From positions 62,001 to 126,000 of the forward strand of contig JADJTL010000007.1 of assembly GCA_016711215.1 (NCBI GenBank): a stretch of 64,000 nt of DNA, in the 5' to 3' direction. Made by a program: the position numbers and the translations under genes. Position 1 is the first letter of the stretch. Each line of letters begins with the position of its first letter. A model generated the notes under the pieces. That model searched no databases. It had not been told where the DNA came from and saw nothing but the letters and a program-made list of their open reading frames with translations. Positions 15,839 through 24,643 of this stretch are shown one piece after another. This DNA comes from Pseudomonadota bacterium. GTDB lineage: Bacteria; Myxococcota_A; Polyangia; GCA-2747355.

Positions 15839-15867
15839 AACCTAGTCAGCCGCGATCGCCCTGTCAA
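15839..15867 (-). promoter_or_regulatory. possible promoter of lspA
   Basis: Perfect -35 TTGACA (15867-15862 on the minus strand), 17-bp spacer and TAGGTT (15844-15839; three of six). It sits at the very end of the upstream kinase-like gene and would give a leader of about 40 nt before lspA. Confidence 0.4.
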
Positions 15868-17072
15868 CGGCACCAGCGCAGCGCACTGAGCACGATCAGG
15901 CCGAGGGCGCCGCCGGCCGCCGCGACCCAGCGCCATCGGCGCCCTCGCGGGCGCCCGGGGGCGGGCTGCTCGCTGGAGGCGGTCGGGCTCAACGCGACGT
16001 GGCGCACGCCGCTCAAGGTGCCGCCGGCTGAGAACTCGCCTGAGGCTTCGGCGACGCGGTACTCGCCGGTGCTGAGCGTGCGGCGTGCGGCCTGCTGGCG
16101 CTTGGCCCGCATTTGGTGCCGTCCGGTGCTGGTCGTCAGGGGGTCGATCGCGCTCAGCAGGGCCTCCACCGAGGGCACGCGGCGACGCGGATCCTTCTCC
16201 AGCCCGCGCAAAATCGTCGCCTCCAGCTCGGGCGCCAGCTGCGCCCAGCGGCTGGGCGCAGCTGGCGCTTCACCGAGTTGTCGCTCGAGCATCATGGCGT
16301 AGGTCTCGGCGGCAAAGGGTGCCTGGCCCGTCACCAGCGTGTAGAGCAGCACGCTCAGCGCATAGACGTCGCTGCGCTGGTCGCCGACCTCCCCCTTGGC
16401 CTGTTCTGGCGCGACCCAAAGGCCGTCCTCGGCGCTCAGTCGCAGCGCAGCCGGTGGCTCGTTGAGGGGCGGGTGGAGCTGGCAAACGCCAAAATCAAGC
16501 AGCTTCACATCACCGACCTCATCGCCGACGAGCCGCACCATCACATTGCCTGGATGGAGGCGTAGGTGCGGCAGATCCTGCGCGTGCGCGGCACCAAGCG
16601 CGTTGCCAAGCTGGCGCATCAGCGGCAAGGCAATACGGCGCGCGAGCGCGAGGTGCTGGCGCAGCAGTTGGCGCAGCGAATAGCCGGGGCAGAGCATGGC
16701 GGTGGTGTAAAGCAGTCCCTCCGGAGTATGCCCACAGCGGAAGACCTCAGCGAGGGCCGGATGCTCGAGCCGAGCGGCGCGGGCGAGGGCATGCTGAAAG
16801 CGCCCTCGGGTCACGGCGGAAACAGCCAGCTCGCCGCGGAAGACCTTCACGGCGCAGGGTTTGTTGGCTGTCACGTTCTCGCCGGCGAAGACCTCGCTCG
16901 AAATCCCGGCTCCGATCAGCGGCCCGAGCCTGACATCGCCGAGGGGAAGTCGATCGCCGCCGGCGTCCGAGGTCGTTGAGTCCGTAGCCGCGAGGGAGAG
17001 CGAGCGAGGTCGCGGCGCGGGATCTCGCTGCGGGAAGTCAGCGCTGGACAAGAAGGCACCTCCGGCGACCAC
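15864..17072 (-). CDS. Hanks-type Ser/Thr protein kinase-like protein, probable pseudokinase
   Basis: A 402-residue protein with a kinase fold (about 45-310), a linker and one C-terminal membrane segment (about 385-397). The glycine loop is present (GAGISSEVF, 54-62), as are the ATP-binding Lys76 (CAVKVF), DFG (193-195) and the APE motif (WVAPEQAKG). The catalytic loop is altered: the canonical H-R-D-L-K-P-x-N reads H-L-R-L-H-P-G-N at 169-176, so the catalytic Asp is Arg171 and the following Lys is His. Nucleotide binding may persist while phosphotransfer is unlikely. GTG start at 17072. It is read in the same direction as lspA, 71 bp upstream of it. Confidence 0.85.
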   Translation of the reverse strand: MVAGGAFLSSADFPQRDPAPRPRSLSLAATDSTTSDAGGDRLPLGDVRLGPLIGAGISSEVFAGENVTANKPCAVKVFRGELAVSAVTRGRFQHALARAARLEHPALAEVFRCGHTPEGLLYTTAMLCPGYSLRQLLRQHLALARRIALPLMRQLGNALGAAHAQDLPHLRLHPGNVMVRLVGDEVGDVKLLDFGVCQLHPPLNEPPAALRLSAEDGLWVAPEQAKGEVGDQRSDVYALSVLLYTLVTGQAPFAAETYAMMLERQLGEAPAAPSRWAQLAPELEATILRGLEKDPRRRVPSVEALLSAIDPLTTSTGRHQMRAKRQQAARRTLSTGEYRVAEASGEFSAGGTLSGVRHVALSPTASSEQPAPGRPRGRRWRWVAAAGGALGLIVLSALRWCR

Positions 17073-17247
17073 TGCGCCGGGGGGGCCCGCCGCGTCGCCG
17101 GCGCATCATCGCGTGCCCCTCGTATCGCAGCAAGCGCGCCGCCGGGCGCGAGCGCGCGCGACAGGCTTGCGCCGCCGTCGCTGCAGGGGCCAGCGAGGCT
17201 CCGAGGGCCTGTGCTAAGGTCCGGCGCGGACAGCGTTGGGCGGGACC

Positions 17248-18123
17248 ATGGCGCAGAAACCAGAAGAGACAGCAGCTCCGTCGGAGGCGCCGATCACGGC
17301 GCCCAGCTTGCGCCAAATGAAGCGCGACGGCAGGCCGATTGTGGCGCTGACCGCCTACGATGCGACCTTCGGCCGGCTGCTCGACGAAGCGGGGGTCGAT
17401 GTCGTGCTCGTCGGAGACTCGCTGGGTATGGTGATCAAGGGCGAGGACGACACGCTGGCGGTGACGCTCGACGAAATGATCTACCACGCGCGTGCGGTGC
17501 GCCGCGGAGTGCGACGGGCGCATCTCGTCGTCGACATGCCCTTCATGACCTATCAGGTGACGCTGGCCGACGGCTTGCGCAACGCGGGGCGGCTGGTGCG
17601 CGAGGGTGGCGCCGCGGCGGTCAAGCTCGAGGGCGGCCGCCGCCACGCGGAGCTCGTGCTGCGCCTGACGGAGATCGGCATTCCGGTGATGGGCCACCTC
17701 GGTTTGATGCCGCAGTCCGTGCGCGCGCTCGGGGGTTACCGAGTGCAGGCTCGGGCGCCCGCTGCCGCGCAGGCGCTGCTGGACGACGCGCTGGCGCTGC
17801 AGCAGGCAGGCGCCTACGCGCTGGTGCTCGAAGCCGTCCCGCGCGAGCTCGCGCGCGAGGTGACGGCCGCCCTCGAGATCCCGACCATTGGCATCGGCGC
17901 GGGGGCGGATTGCGACGGGCAGGTCTTGGTGCTCTACGACTTGCTGGGGCTCGATCCCAGCTTCGCGCCGCGCTTCGTCAAGCGCTTCGCGCCGCTCGGA
18001 GAGCAGGTCGTCGGCGCCGTCAGCCGCTACGGCGCGGAGGTGCGCGCCCGTCGTTTTCCGACGAGCAAGCACGGCTGGAGCCGCGCTGCTGCTCCGCGCG
18101 CGCGCCGCAGCCCGCGCGCATGA
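17248..18123 (+). CDS. panB: 3-methyl-2-oxobutanoate hydroxymethyltransferase
   Basis: A 291-residue PanB that makes ketopantoate from 2-oxoisovalerate and methylene-tetrahydrofolate, the first step of pantothenate synthesis. Motifs are ALTAYDATFGRLLDEAG, VGDSLGMVIKG (metal-binding Asp), VVDMPFMTYQV, AVKLEGG, MGHLGLMPQSV and IPTIGIGAGADCDGQVLVLYDLLGL. The ATG at 17248 is preferred over the TTG at 17236. The last four bases overlap panC (ATGA), so the pair is translationally coupled. GTGCTAAGGT at 17211-17220 could be its promoter -10 region. Confidence 0.96.
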   Translation: MAQKPEETAAPSEAPITAPSLRQMKRDGRPIVALTAYDATFGRLLDEAGVDVVLVGDSLGMVIKGEDDTLAVTLDEMIYHARAVRRGVRRAHLVVDMPFMTYQVTLADGLRNAGRLVREGGAAAVKLEGGRRHAELVLRLTEIGIPVMGHLGLMPQSVRALGGYRVQARAPAAAQALLDDALALQQAGAYALVLEAVPRELAREVTAALEIPTIGIGAGADCDGQVLVLYDLLGLDPSFAPRFVKRFAPLGEQVVGAVSRYGAEVRARRFPTSKHGWSRAAAPRARRSPRA

Positions 18124-18962
18124 TTCAGCAGGCCGATAGCGCCGCGCTGCGGAGGTGGTGCGAGGCCCGCCGGGCCGAGGGGAAGCGCATCGGCTTTGTG
18201 CCGACGATGGGGGCGTTACACGCCGGACACCTCTCGCTGGTGCGCCTGGCGGCGCAGCACGCCGACGCCCTGGTGGTCTCGATCTTCGTCAATCCGCTGC
18301 AGTTCGGGCCAGGCGAGGACCTGATGCGCTATCCACGCGATCTCGCGGGCGACGGCGCCAAGTGCGCCGAGGCCGGGGTGGCGCTGCTCTTCTCTCCGAC
18401 GGCGGAGCAGTTCTATCCGTCGGGATTTCAGACGCAGGTCGAGGTCGAGTCGCTCGCCCGCGGGCTCTGCGGTGAGCGCCGGTCGGGCCACTTCAGGGGC
18501 GTCTGCACGGTGGTCACGAAGCTCTTCAATATCGTCGGTCCCTGCGTCGCCGTCTTCGGCGCCAAGGACTATCAGCAGCTCGCGGTGATTCGGCGGATGG
18601 TCGTCGACCTCGACCAGCCCGTGACGATCGTCAGTGGGCCGATCGTCCGCGAGGTCGACGGGCTGGCGATGAGCAGCCGCAATGCCTGCCTGAGCGCAGA
18701 GGAGCGGCGGCAGGCACCTTTTCTCTACGCCGCGCTCCAGCGCGCGCGGGAGGTTGTCGGCGCGGGTGAGCGCGACGCGGCTGCGTTGTTGCTGGTGACC
18801 CGCGCGGCGCTTGCGGGCGCGACGCTTGCAGCTGTGGACTATGTCGAGCTGAGACATGCCCAGACGCTCGCGCCGCTCACCCAGGTGCTGCCGGGTGCGA
18901 CCCTGCTGGCGCTCGCCGTCACCTTTGGTCGGACGCGCCTGATCGACAATGCCGTGCTCTGA
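18120..18962 (+). CDS. panC: pantothenate synthetase (pantoate-beta-alanine ligase)
   Basis: A 280-residue ATP-dependent ligase joining pantoate and beta-alanine via a pantoyl-adenylate. Signature segments are FVPTMGALHAGHLSLV (HIGH-type nucleotide site), VSIFVNPLQFGPGEDL, RSGHFRGVCTVVTKLFN, FGAKDYQQLAVIRRMV and the MSSRNACLS loop (KMSKS equivalent). The start is fixed by overlap with panB at 18120; the long open frame extending upstream is out of frame with panB and not coding. No panD (beta-alanine supply) is seen in the window. Confidence 0.96.
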   Translation: MIQQADSAALRRWCEARRAEGKRIGFVPTMGALHAGHLSLVRLAAQHADALVVSIFVNPLQFGPGEDLMRYPRDLAGDGAKCAEAGVALLFSPTAEQFYPSGFQTQVEVESLARGLCGERRSGHFRGVCTVVTKLFNIVGPCVAVFGAKDYQQLAVIRRMVVDLDQPVTIVSGPIVREVDGLAMSSRNACLSAEERRQAPFLYAALQRAREVVGAGERDAAALLLVTRAALAGATLAAVDYVELRHAQTLAPLTQVLPGATLLALAVTFGRTRLIDNAVL

Positions 18963-19165
18963 GCTGCCAGCGCGGCGGCGAGCCGCCGGCCGTCGCTTGC
19001 GAGGGAAGAAGACCGCTGGGCCGCGGGCGGACGCGCCAGGAGCGCGCAGCGCGCGGCAGGAATCGGCCGCCGCCACGCGGCAGCCCACGCTCCCGCGACA
19101 CCGACGATCTCAGTTCGTGCCTCGGCTGCTGGCCGGCCGCTCCGTTGCGATGCTACCGTGCAACA

Positions 19166-20890
19166 ATGCCAGGGCGCGCTTCAACTCGTTCCACGCCGCG
19201 GGGGCGCACGGATCGGCTCGCTTCGCCGAAGTCGCAGCCGAGGCCACAGGCGGAGCCACAGTCGAGGTCGCAGGCGGATCCGCAGCCGGAGCCGCGGCCG
19301 ACCAGCGGCGGGCGCTCGCGACCGTCAAAATCGGCGCAACGGCGGCCTGAGCGTCTGCTGGCGACGGTCGACATCGGCTCGCGCGCCCTGCGCCTGGCTG
19401 TCGGTGAGGTCGTCCCCGGACAACCGGTGAGATGCCTGGAAAGCGCGAGCGTTGCTGTGGCGGTCGGCGCAGACACCTTCTCGCGCGGCGGGATTCGCGC
19501 GGTCACAACCGACGAGGTGGTGCGGACGCTCAAGGAGTTCGGGCAGCTCTTGGCGGCCTATGGCCTCACGCCGGGCGATTGCCAGGCCACGGCCACCACG
19601 GCAGTGCGCGACGCGCGCAATCGCGAGGTCTTCCTCGATCGCGTGGCGAGCCGCACGGGATTTCGCGTCGAGGTGATCGAGGCGATCGAAGAGACCCGAC
19701 TCGTGCACCAACTGGTGGGGCATTTGCTCGGACCGGCCTTCGCGCGCGGCCACGTGATGTTGTTGGCGCTGGGCGCCGGCGGCACGCATGTAATCGTGCA
19801 GGAGGACGGGTGCCTGCGGCTGGCGGAGACCCTGCACTTCGGGCTGCTGCGGCTCGCTCAGGGGACGCCTGGCGATCCAGCGACCCGCCGCGGCGCACGG
19901 CGCTTTGTCGACAAGGTGGTGCGATCGATCGACCGGCTGCACGGGCTGCAGGACGTCGACTGGTTGGTGGTGGTCAACAGCGAGCTCTATCGGATCGCGG
20001 CGGCCCTCGGCTCAGCCCGCCGGACGCCGGCTGGGCTGTCGTTGACGCGCGCGGCGCTGCGGCGGCTCGGGCGGCTGCTCGAGGGCCAAAGCGCGCGCAA
20101 GTTGGCCGAGGCGAGCGGTCTCGAGCTGGCGGCGGCCGAGCTGGCGCGGCTCGCGTTCGCCGAGCTCGAGGCGTTCTTTCAACCGACGCGCGCCGCCCGC
20201 GTGGTCCTGCCCCAGTGCTCGATGCTCGACAGCCTGCTGCTAGACGCGCGTTTGCGCGGTGATCCGCAGGCGGACGGCGTGCCCGACCAAGATCAGATCA
20301 CCGAGGCCGCCGCCTGGGCGGTGGCCAGGCGCTATCGCGCCGATGAACCACATGCGGCCAAGGTCCGGCAGCTCGCGCTCGAGATCTTTGATGGTCTGCG
20401 GCCCTTGCTCGGGCTCGGGGCGCGTTCGCGCCTGCTGCTCAGCGTCGCGGCGATCATGCACGAGGTCGGGCTCTTCGTCAGCACGCACGCCCATGGGGAG
20501 CACTCGGCCTACCTGATCGCGAAGAGCGAGATCATGGGGCTGTCGGCCGGTGAGCTGCAGCGGGTGGCGCTGCTAGCACGGCATCACCGGCGCGCGGATC
20601 GCAGCATCGCCAGCCTCGAGCTGGGCCCCCTGCCGGCCGAAGAGCGCGTCGAGCTCCTCAAGCTGATCAGTGTCTTACGCCTCGGCGACGCGCTGGACGC
20701 CGATCAGCGACAGGTGGTCGCGCACGTCAAGGTGCAGGTCGCGGGCGAGGAGTTGCGGGTGCGCGCCGCCACGCGGCACGATAACCCCGAGGCCTTTGCC
20801 GACCTGCTGCGTGTGTTTCAGGACAAGGGCGAGCTATTTCAGGACGTCTTCGGTTTGACCCCGCGGTTGACTGAGGTGCTGGTGGCCTGA
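19166..20890 (+). CDS. Ppx/GppA-HD family protein with degenerate phosphate-binding motifs
   Basis: About 574 residues. A disordered, Gln/Pro/Ser/Arg-rich N-terminus (1-60) precedes a Ppx/GppA actin-like core (about 62-380) and a C-terminal HD domain (about 390-570; IMHEVGLFVSTHAHGEHSAYLI). The order equals long E. coli-type exopolyphosphatase. Core motifs are altered: DIGSNS reads DIGSRA, and DIGGGSTE reads ALGAGGTH; the catalytic EE pair (EAIEETRL) is kept. It may bind polyphosphate or (p)ppGpp without efficient hydrolysis. It lies 46 bp upstream of ppk1 on the same strand. ATG at 19166 used; an in-frame TTG at 19145 also exists. Confidence 0.8.
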   Translation: MPGRASTRSTPRGRTDRLASPKSQPRPQAEPQSRSQADPQPEPRPTSGGRSRPSKSAQRRPERLLATVDIGSRALRLAVGEVVPGQPVRCLESASVAVAVGADTFSRGGIRAVTTDEVVRTLKEFGQLLAAYGLTPGDCQATATTAVRDARNREVFLDRVASRTGFRVEVIEAIEETRLVHQLVGHLLGPAFARGHVMLLALGAGGTHVIVQEDGCLRLAETLHFGLLRLAQGTPGDPATRRGARRFVDKVVRSIDRLHGLQDVDWLVVVNSELYRIAAALGSARRTPAGLSLTRAALRRLGRLLEGQSARKLAEASGLELAAAELARLAFAELEAFFQPTRAARVVLPQCSMLDSLLLDARLRGDPQADGVPDQDQITEAAAWAVARRYRADEPHAAKVRQLALEIFDGLRPLLGLGARSRLLLSVAAIMHEVGLFVSTHAHGEHSAYLIAKSEIMGLSAGELQRVALLARHHRRADRSIASLELGPLPAEERVELLKLISVLRLGDALDADQRQVVAHVKVQVAGEELRVRAATRHDNPEAFADLLRVFQDKGELFQDVFGLTPRLTEVLVA

Positions 20891-20936
20891 GCGTATGGGC
20901 GGGGCTCCGCTGGGGCCCGCAGCCGGCGGTGGGTGG

Positions 20937-23087
20937 ATGGCGCGACAAAAGCCAGGCGAGCCTCGAACTGCGGCGGTAGAGCGCTCGTTCAATCGCGAGT
21001 GGAGCTGGCTGCGCTTCAACGAGCGCGTCCTGGAGGAGGCCGAAGACGCCAGCAATCCGCTCTTGGAGCGGGTCAAGTTCGCCGCGATCTTCGCGACCAA
21101 CCTCGACGAGTTCTTTATGGTGCGCGTGGCTGGGCTCTACCGCCAGCTCGAGGCGGAGCTGACGGCCAGCGGCATCGACGGGCGCACGCCGCGGCAGCAG
21201 ATCGACGGCGTGGCCGAGCTGGCCCACCTGCTGACGGTGCGCCACGAGCAGGCCGTGTCGCGCCTCCTCGTCGCGCTCGAGGCCGCCGGACTGCGTGTGC
21301 GTGCGGCGACCGAGCTGCCAGCGCCTGAGCGGGGCTATGTTCGTCGCTACTATCGCCAGGTGCTCTATCCGGTGATCACGCCGACGATAGTCGGGCCCAA
21401 GCACCCCTTCCCCGTGTTGCCCAGCGGCAGCCTGGCGTTGATTGTCGGGCTCAACGAGCGACGCGAGCGCGCGCTGCGACGCGCCCGCACCAGCGCCCGC
21501 AAGCCGCGGCGGGTCGTAGGTCTGCTGCCGCTGCCGCGGGTCCTGCCGCGCTTCGTCGAGCTGCCCGAAGGCCGCGGCCCGCGCACCTTCGTGCCGACCG
21601 AGTCGATCCTCGCCGACATGATCGAGGAGCTCTTCACCGGCTACCGCGTGCTGTCCGTGGCGACGATACGGCTGACGCGCGACGCCGATATTGCCCTCGA
21701 TGAAGAGGCCACGGAGGACATGCGGCGGGCGCTGGCCAAGCGGCTGCTCGGGCGCCGCCACGGCGCTGTCGTGCGCTTGGAGCACAGCGCGGCGTTGGCT
21801 GCAGGCTTGCGCCGCTGGTTGCTGGGGGAGCTGGGGCTTGAGTCCCAGCAGTGCTACCTCGCGCGCGGGCTGCTCCGCTGCGGCGACTTGATGCAGCTCC
21901 ACGCGGTGAGCGATCGCGGCGAACTCAAGTACGCGCCGCTCGAGCCGCTCGCGCTGCCGCGGCCGCGGCAGCAGAGCATCTTCGAGTGGCTAAACACGCG
22001 CCCGCGCCTCGTGCATCATCCCTATCACAGCTTCGATCCGATCGCGGCGCTGGTCGCGGAGGCTGCCGATGATCCCGAGGTGCTGGCGATCAAACAGACC
22101 CTCTACCGCACCAGCGGCGATTCGCCGGTGATTGCCGGGCTGACGCGCGCGGCGGAGCGGGGCAAGCACGTGACTGCGGTTGTCGAGCTGCGCGCGCGCT
22201 TCGATGAGGAGCGCAACATCGAGTGGGCCAAGCGCCTGGAGTACGCAGGGGCCCATGTCGTCTATGGTCTGGTCGGGCTGAAGACGCACTGCAAAGCGCT
22301 GCTCGTCGTACGGCGCGAGGCCGACGGCATTCGCCGCTACGTGCATCTCGGCACAGGGAACTACAACGACGCGACGGCGCGGCTCTACACGGACGTGGGC
22401 TTGCTGACCTGTGACGAGGCGATCGGCGAGGACGTCTCGGCCCTGTTCAACGTGATCACGGGCGCGACGGAGCCGCCGCTCTGGCGCAAGGTCGAGATGT
22501 CGCCGACCGGGATGCGTCGTCGGCTGCTCGCGCTGATCGATCGTGAGATCGCAGGTTCGCGCCCGGGCGCTCGCGGGCGAATCGTCGCGAAGATGAACGC
22601 GCTTGTCGACGCCGAGATGATCGAGGCGCTCTACGCAGCGTCGCGCGGCGGCGTGCGCGTGGACCTGATCGTGCGCGGCACGTGTTGCCTGCGGCCCGGC
22701 GTCCGCGGACTCTCCGAGCACATTCGCGTGCGCAGCGTGGTGGGGCGCTGGCTCGAGCACCCGCGCGTGTTGTGGCTGCGAAACGGTGGAAAGGAGGAGA
22801 TCTACCTCTCCTCCGCCGATTGGATGCCGCGCAACCTCGATCACCGCATCGAGCTGCTCTTTCCGGTGGAGGAGCCGGCGCATCGCGAATACCTGGGTGC
22901 CGTGCTCGAGTTGCAGCTCAAGGATAACGTCAAGGCGCGCGAGTTGACCGCCGATGGGCGCTATCGGCGCGTCGAGCGGAGCGGAGCCGCGATCGACAGT
23001 CAGATGGCGATCTACGACTACACGCGGCGCTGGCAGCAGTCGGCGCCTCCGACGGGGCGGCGCTTCGTCCCGCTGGCGCACTCGTGA
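20937..23087 (+). CDS. ppk1: polyphosphate kinase 1
   Basis: A 716-residue PPK1 that reversibly polymerises the ATP gamma-phosphate into polyphosphate through a phosphohistidine. The N-domain starts FNREWSWLRFNERVLEEAED; the middle contains HPYHSFDPIAALVAEAADDPEVLAIKQTLYR; the autophosphorylated His is near residue 470 in YVHLGTGNYNDATARLYTD; and the second catalytic domain carries ELRARFDEERNIEWA and LIVRGTCCLRPG. ATG at 20937 follows GGTGGGTGG; another in-frame ATG lies at 20895. It sits between a degenerate Ppx-HD gene and sixA, forming a phosphate-metabolism group. Confidence 0.96.
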   Translation: MARQKPGEPRTAAVERSFNREWSWLRFNERVLEEAEDASNPLLERVKFAAIFATNLDEFFMVRVAGLYRQLEAELTASGIDGRTPRQQIDGVAELAHLLTVRHEQAVSRLLVALEAAGLRVRAATELPAPERGYVRRYYRQVLYPVITPTIVGPKHPFPVLPSGSLALIVGLNERRERALRRARTSARKPRRVVGLLPLPRVLPRFVELPEGRGPRTFVPTESILADMIEELFTGYRVLSVATIRLTRDADIALDEEATEDMRRALAKRLLGRRHGAVVRLEHSAALAAGLRRWLLGELGLESQQCYLARGLLRCGDLMQLHAVSDRGELKYAPLEPLALPRPRQQSIFEWLNTRPRLVHHPYHSFDPIAALVAEAADDPEVLAIKQTLYRTSGDSPVIAGLTRAAERGKHVTAVVELRARFDEERNIEWAKRLEYAGAHVVYGLVGLKTHCKALLVVRREADGIRRYVHLGTGNYNDATARLYTDVGLLTCDEAIGEDVSALFNVITGATEPPLWRKVEMSPTGMRRRLLALIDREIAGSRPGARGRIVAKMNALVDAEMIEALYAASRGGVRVDLIVRGTCCLRPGVRGLSEHIRVRSVVGRWLEHPRVLWLRNGGKEEIYLSSADWMPRNLDHRIELLFPVEEPAHREYLGAVLELQLKDNVKARELTADGRYRRVERSGAAIDSQMAIYDYTRRWQQSAPPTGRRFVPLAHS

Positions 23088-23124
23088 GCGCGGCCAACCG
23101 GCCGCTGCCGAGGGGAGGCGAAGG

Positions 23125-23607
23125 ATGAGTGATCGCTTGCTGATCATGCGCCACGCGACCGCCGATGAGGTGGCGCCGGGTGGCGACGATGCCGAGCGGG
23201 CCCTCGTCGGGCGCGGCCTGTCGCAGTGCAGTGCGGTGGGGGCGTGGTTGCGGCGGCGACGAATGATACCGGCCGTGATCGTCCACAGCCCTTATCGCAG
23301 GGCGCGCGAAACTGCCCTCGGCGTCGCGGAGCAGTGCGGCGCAGCGAGTCGCTTGCGCTCCGATGCTCGCCTGGTCCCCGGTGGGCCACTCTCAGCAGCC
23401 CTGGCGTTGGTTGCCGAGACGCCAGGCCCGCTGGCCCTCGTCATCGGTCACGAGCCGCAGCTCTCGGCGCTCGTCGCACGCTTAATCGGCGATGGCGTGG
23501 CCTTGATTGGCATGCGTAAGGCCGCGTTGGCCGAGCTGCAGTGGCTGGAGCGTCATCCTCCGCGGGCCGAGCTGCTGGGGCTGCTCCGCCCGGGGCATCT
23601 CGACTAG
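23125..23607 (+). CDS. sixA: SixA-like phosphohistidine phosphatase
   Basis: A 160-residue histidine phosphatase superfamily member. The RHG-type motif appears as LIMRHATADEVAPG, with the second conserved Arg/Glu region HSPYRRARETA and the distal catalytic His in VIGHEPQLS. This is the small SixA subgroup, which removes phosphate from phosphohistidine on proteins. Its position 37 bp after ppk1 on the same strand matches a frequent ppk-sixA pairing in bacteria. The ATG at 23125 has an AGGCGAAGG site. Confidence 0.9.
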   Translation: MSDRLLIMRHATADEVAPGGDDAERALVGRGLSQCSAVGAWLRRRRMIPAVIVHSPYRRARETALGVAEQCGAASRLRSDARLVPGGPLSAALALVAETPGPLALVIGHEPQLSALVARLIGDGVALIGMRKAALAELQWLERHPPRAELLGLLRPGHLD

Positions 23608-23642
23608 CCGCAGATCTCGCCGTGCAGCGCTACCCCCCGCTT

Positions 23643-23686
23643 CCGCGCCCTTACCACCGCCCGTGGGGCGCGGCCCCTTCTTCTTT
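23643..23686 (+). terminator. hairpin followed by T-rich tract after sixA
   Basis: CCGCGCCC (23643-23650) pairs with GGGCGCGG (23666-23673) across a 15-nt loop, followed by CCCCTTCTTCTTT. It lies between the convergent sixA and FHA genes. The T tract is interrupted, so efficiency is uncertain. Confidence 0.5.
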
Positions 23687-23742
23687 GGCGAGCAATGCTT
23701 CTTTAGCGATCATTTTCTCTTTGGTGAGCAAGCAAGCGAGGG

Positions 23743-24333
23743 CTAGGCGCTCCCCAGAACATTGAGCAAGGCCATCTCCTCGTAGAGCGTGCTGCCCCGC
23801 AGGAGCTGGAAGCTGTAGCGCCCGAGCGAGACGATGTCCTCGTCAACCAGCACCCGCCGCTCGCCGGGCTCGACTCGCTCCAGGTTGACGCTCGTGCCAT
23901 TCGTCGAGTTCGTGTCGATCACAGCGACCTGCGGGCCTGAGAGCGTGGCATGGATCTCGATTAGACCGTGCAGATCGGAGACGGAGGCGTCCGGGATGGT
24001 GATGTCGCAGCGCTGGCTGCGGCCGAGACGCAGGCCCGGGCCCGTTGGATCTGTACGCAGCAAGAAGGCGAGGCCCGCGAGCGGATGCTGCTGCTGCGCA
24101 TCGTGACGGCGTTGGACCGCGAAGGTCACCGCCGCGGTCTCCCCGTGGCCCGCGGCTTTACCGCCGCCTGGCGCCTGGCGCCGCGCGCCCCGGATCTGCT
24201 CGACGGCTAAGAAGCCCAGTGCTACGAGGAAAACGCCGGGGTACTCGGCAACGAAGGCCTCGCGGCCCAGCTCAGCTACGCGCCGGCGCAGCTCCTCAAG
24301 GGTATGAAGGTCAACCGCCATGGACGCTATCAT
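23743..24333 (-). CDS. FHA domain protein
   Basis: About 196 residues. The N-terminus has a helix (LHTLEELRRRVAELGREAF) and a short hydrophobic segment (YPGVFLVALGFLAV) followed by a charged linker. The C-terminal FHA domain (about 90-180) has the phosphothreonine-binding signature: LRLGRSQRCDITIPD, VSDLHGLIE and DTNSTNGTSVN. It should recognise pThr peptides produced by Ser/Thr kinases and may be membrane-tethered. ATG 24333 has AAGG at suitable spacing; ATG 24321 is the alternative. It is divergent from the ribosomal operon. Confidence 0.88.
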   Translation of the reverse strand: MIASMAVDLHTLEELRRRVAELGREAFVAEYPGVFLVALGFLAVEQIRGARRQAPGGGKAAGHGETAAVTFAVQRRHDAQQQHPLAGLAFLLRTDPTGPGLRLGRSQRCDITIPDASVSDLHGLIEIHATLSGPQVAVIDTNSTNGTSVNLERVEPGERRVLVDEDIVSLGRYSFQLLRGSTLYEEMALLNVLGSA

Positions 24334-24416
24334 TCGGTCCTTAGGCCCACACGTCAACTTCGTCCGCAACACCAGGCCCTTCGCGCAGATCCTCCAGCGG
24401 TCGGCTGAGTTCGCGC

Positions 24417-24444
24417 TTGACACCGCATTCGCGATCCATATAAT
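24417..24444 (+). promoter_or_regulatory. perfect-consensus sigma-70 promoter of the ribosomal superoperon
   Basis: TTGACA at 24417-24422 and TATAAT at 24439-24444, both six of six, are separated by 16 bp. In so GC-rich a genome such a match is striking. It points at rpsL, giving a leader of about 190 nt. Confidence 0.9.
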
Positions 24445-24523
24445 AGCTCCGCTTGCGAGGCCGGCTATCGCCCAAATCACGAGTCAGGACGCGTGGATAG
24501 GGCCTTGACGAGCGGCTCGCAAT

Positions 24524-24560
24524 CAGGCACTGATGGCAGGCACTGAGGCAGGCACTGATA
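24524..24560. repeat. 12-13-bp tandem repeat in the rpsL leader
   Basis: Three copies of CAGGCACTGA with two or three trailing bases, beginning at 24524, 24537 and 24549. They lie in the untranslated leader between the promoter and rpsL. Apart from this block the 310 bp between the FHA gene and rpsL holds only the promoter. Confidence 0.75.
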
Positions 24561-24643
24561 ACGCAGCTCGTCGCCGACGGCGGGCCGCGCTGGGTGGTAC
24601 CGGGCCGCGTGCAGAGCCAGCAGAGTAAGCAAGAAGGGCGCGA

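Noticed and set aside
17211..18119. Open frame continuous with and upstream of panC
   Set aside because: It is an alternative frame of panB, which has full family similarity in its own frame.
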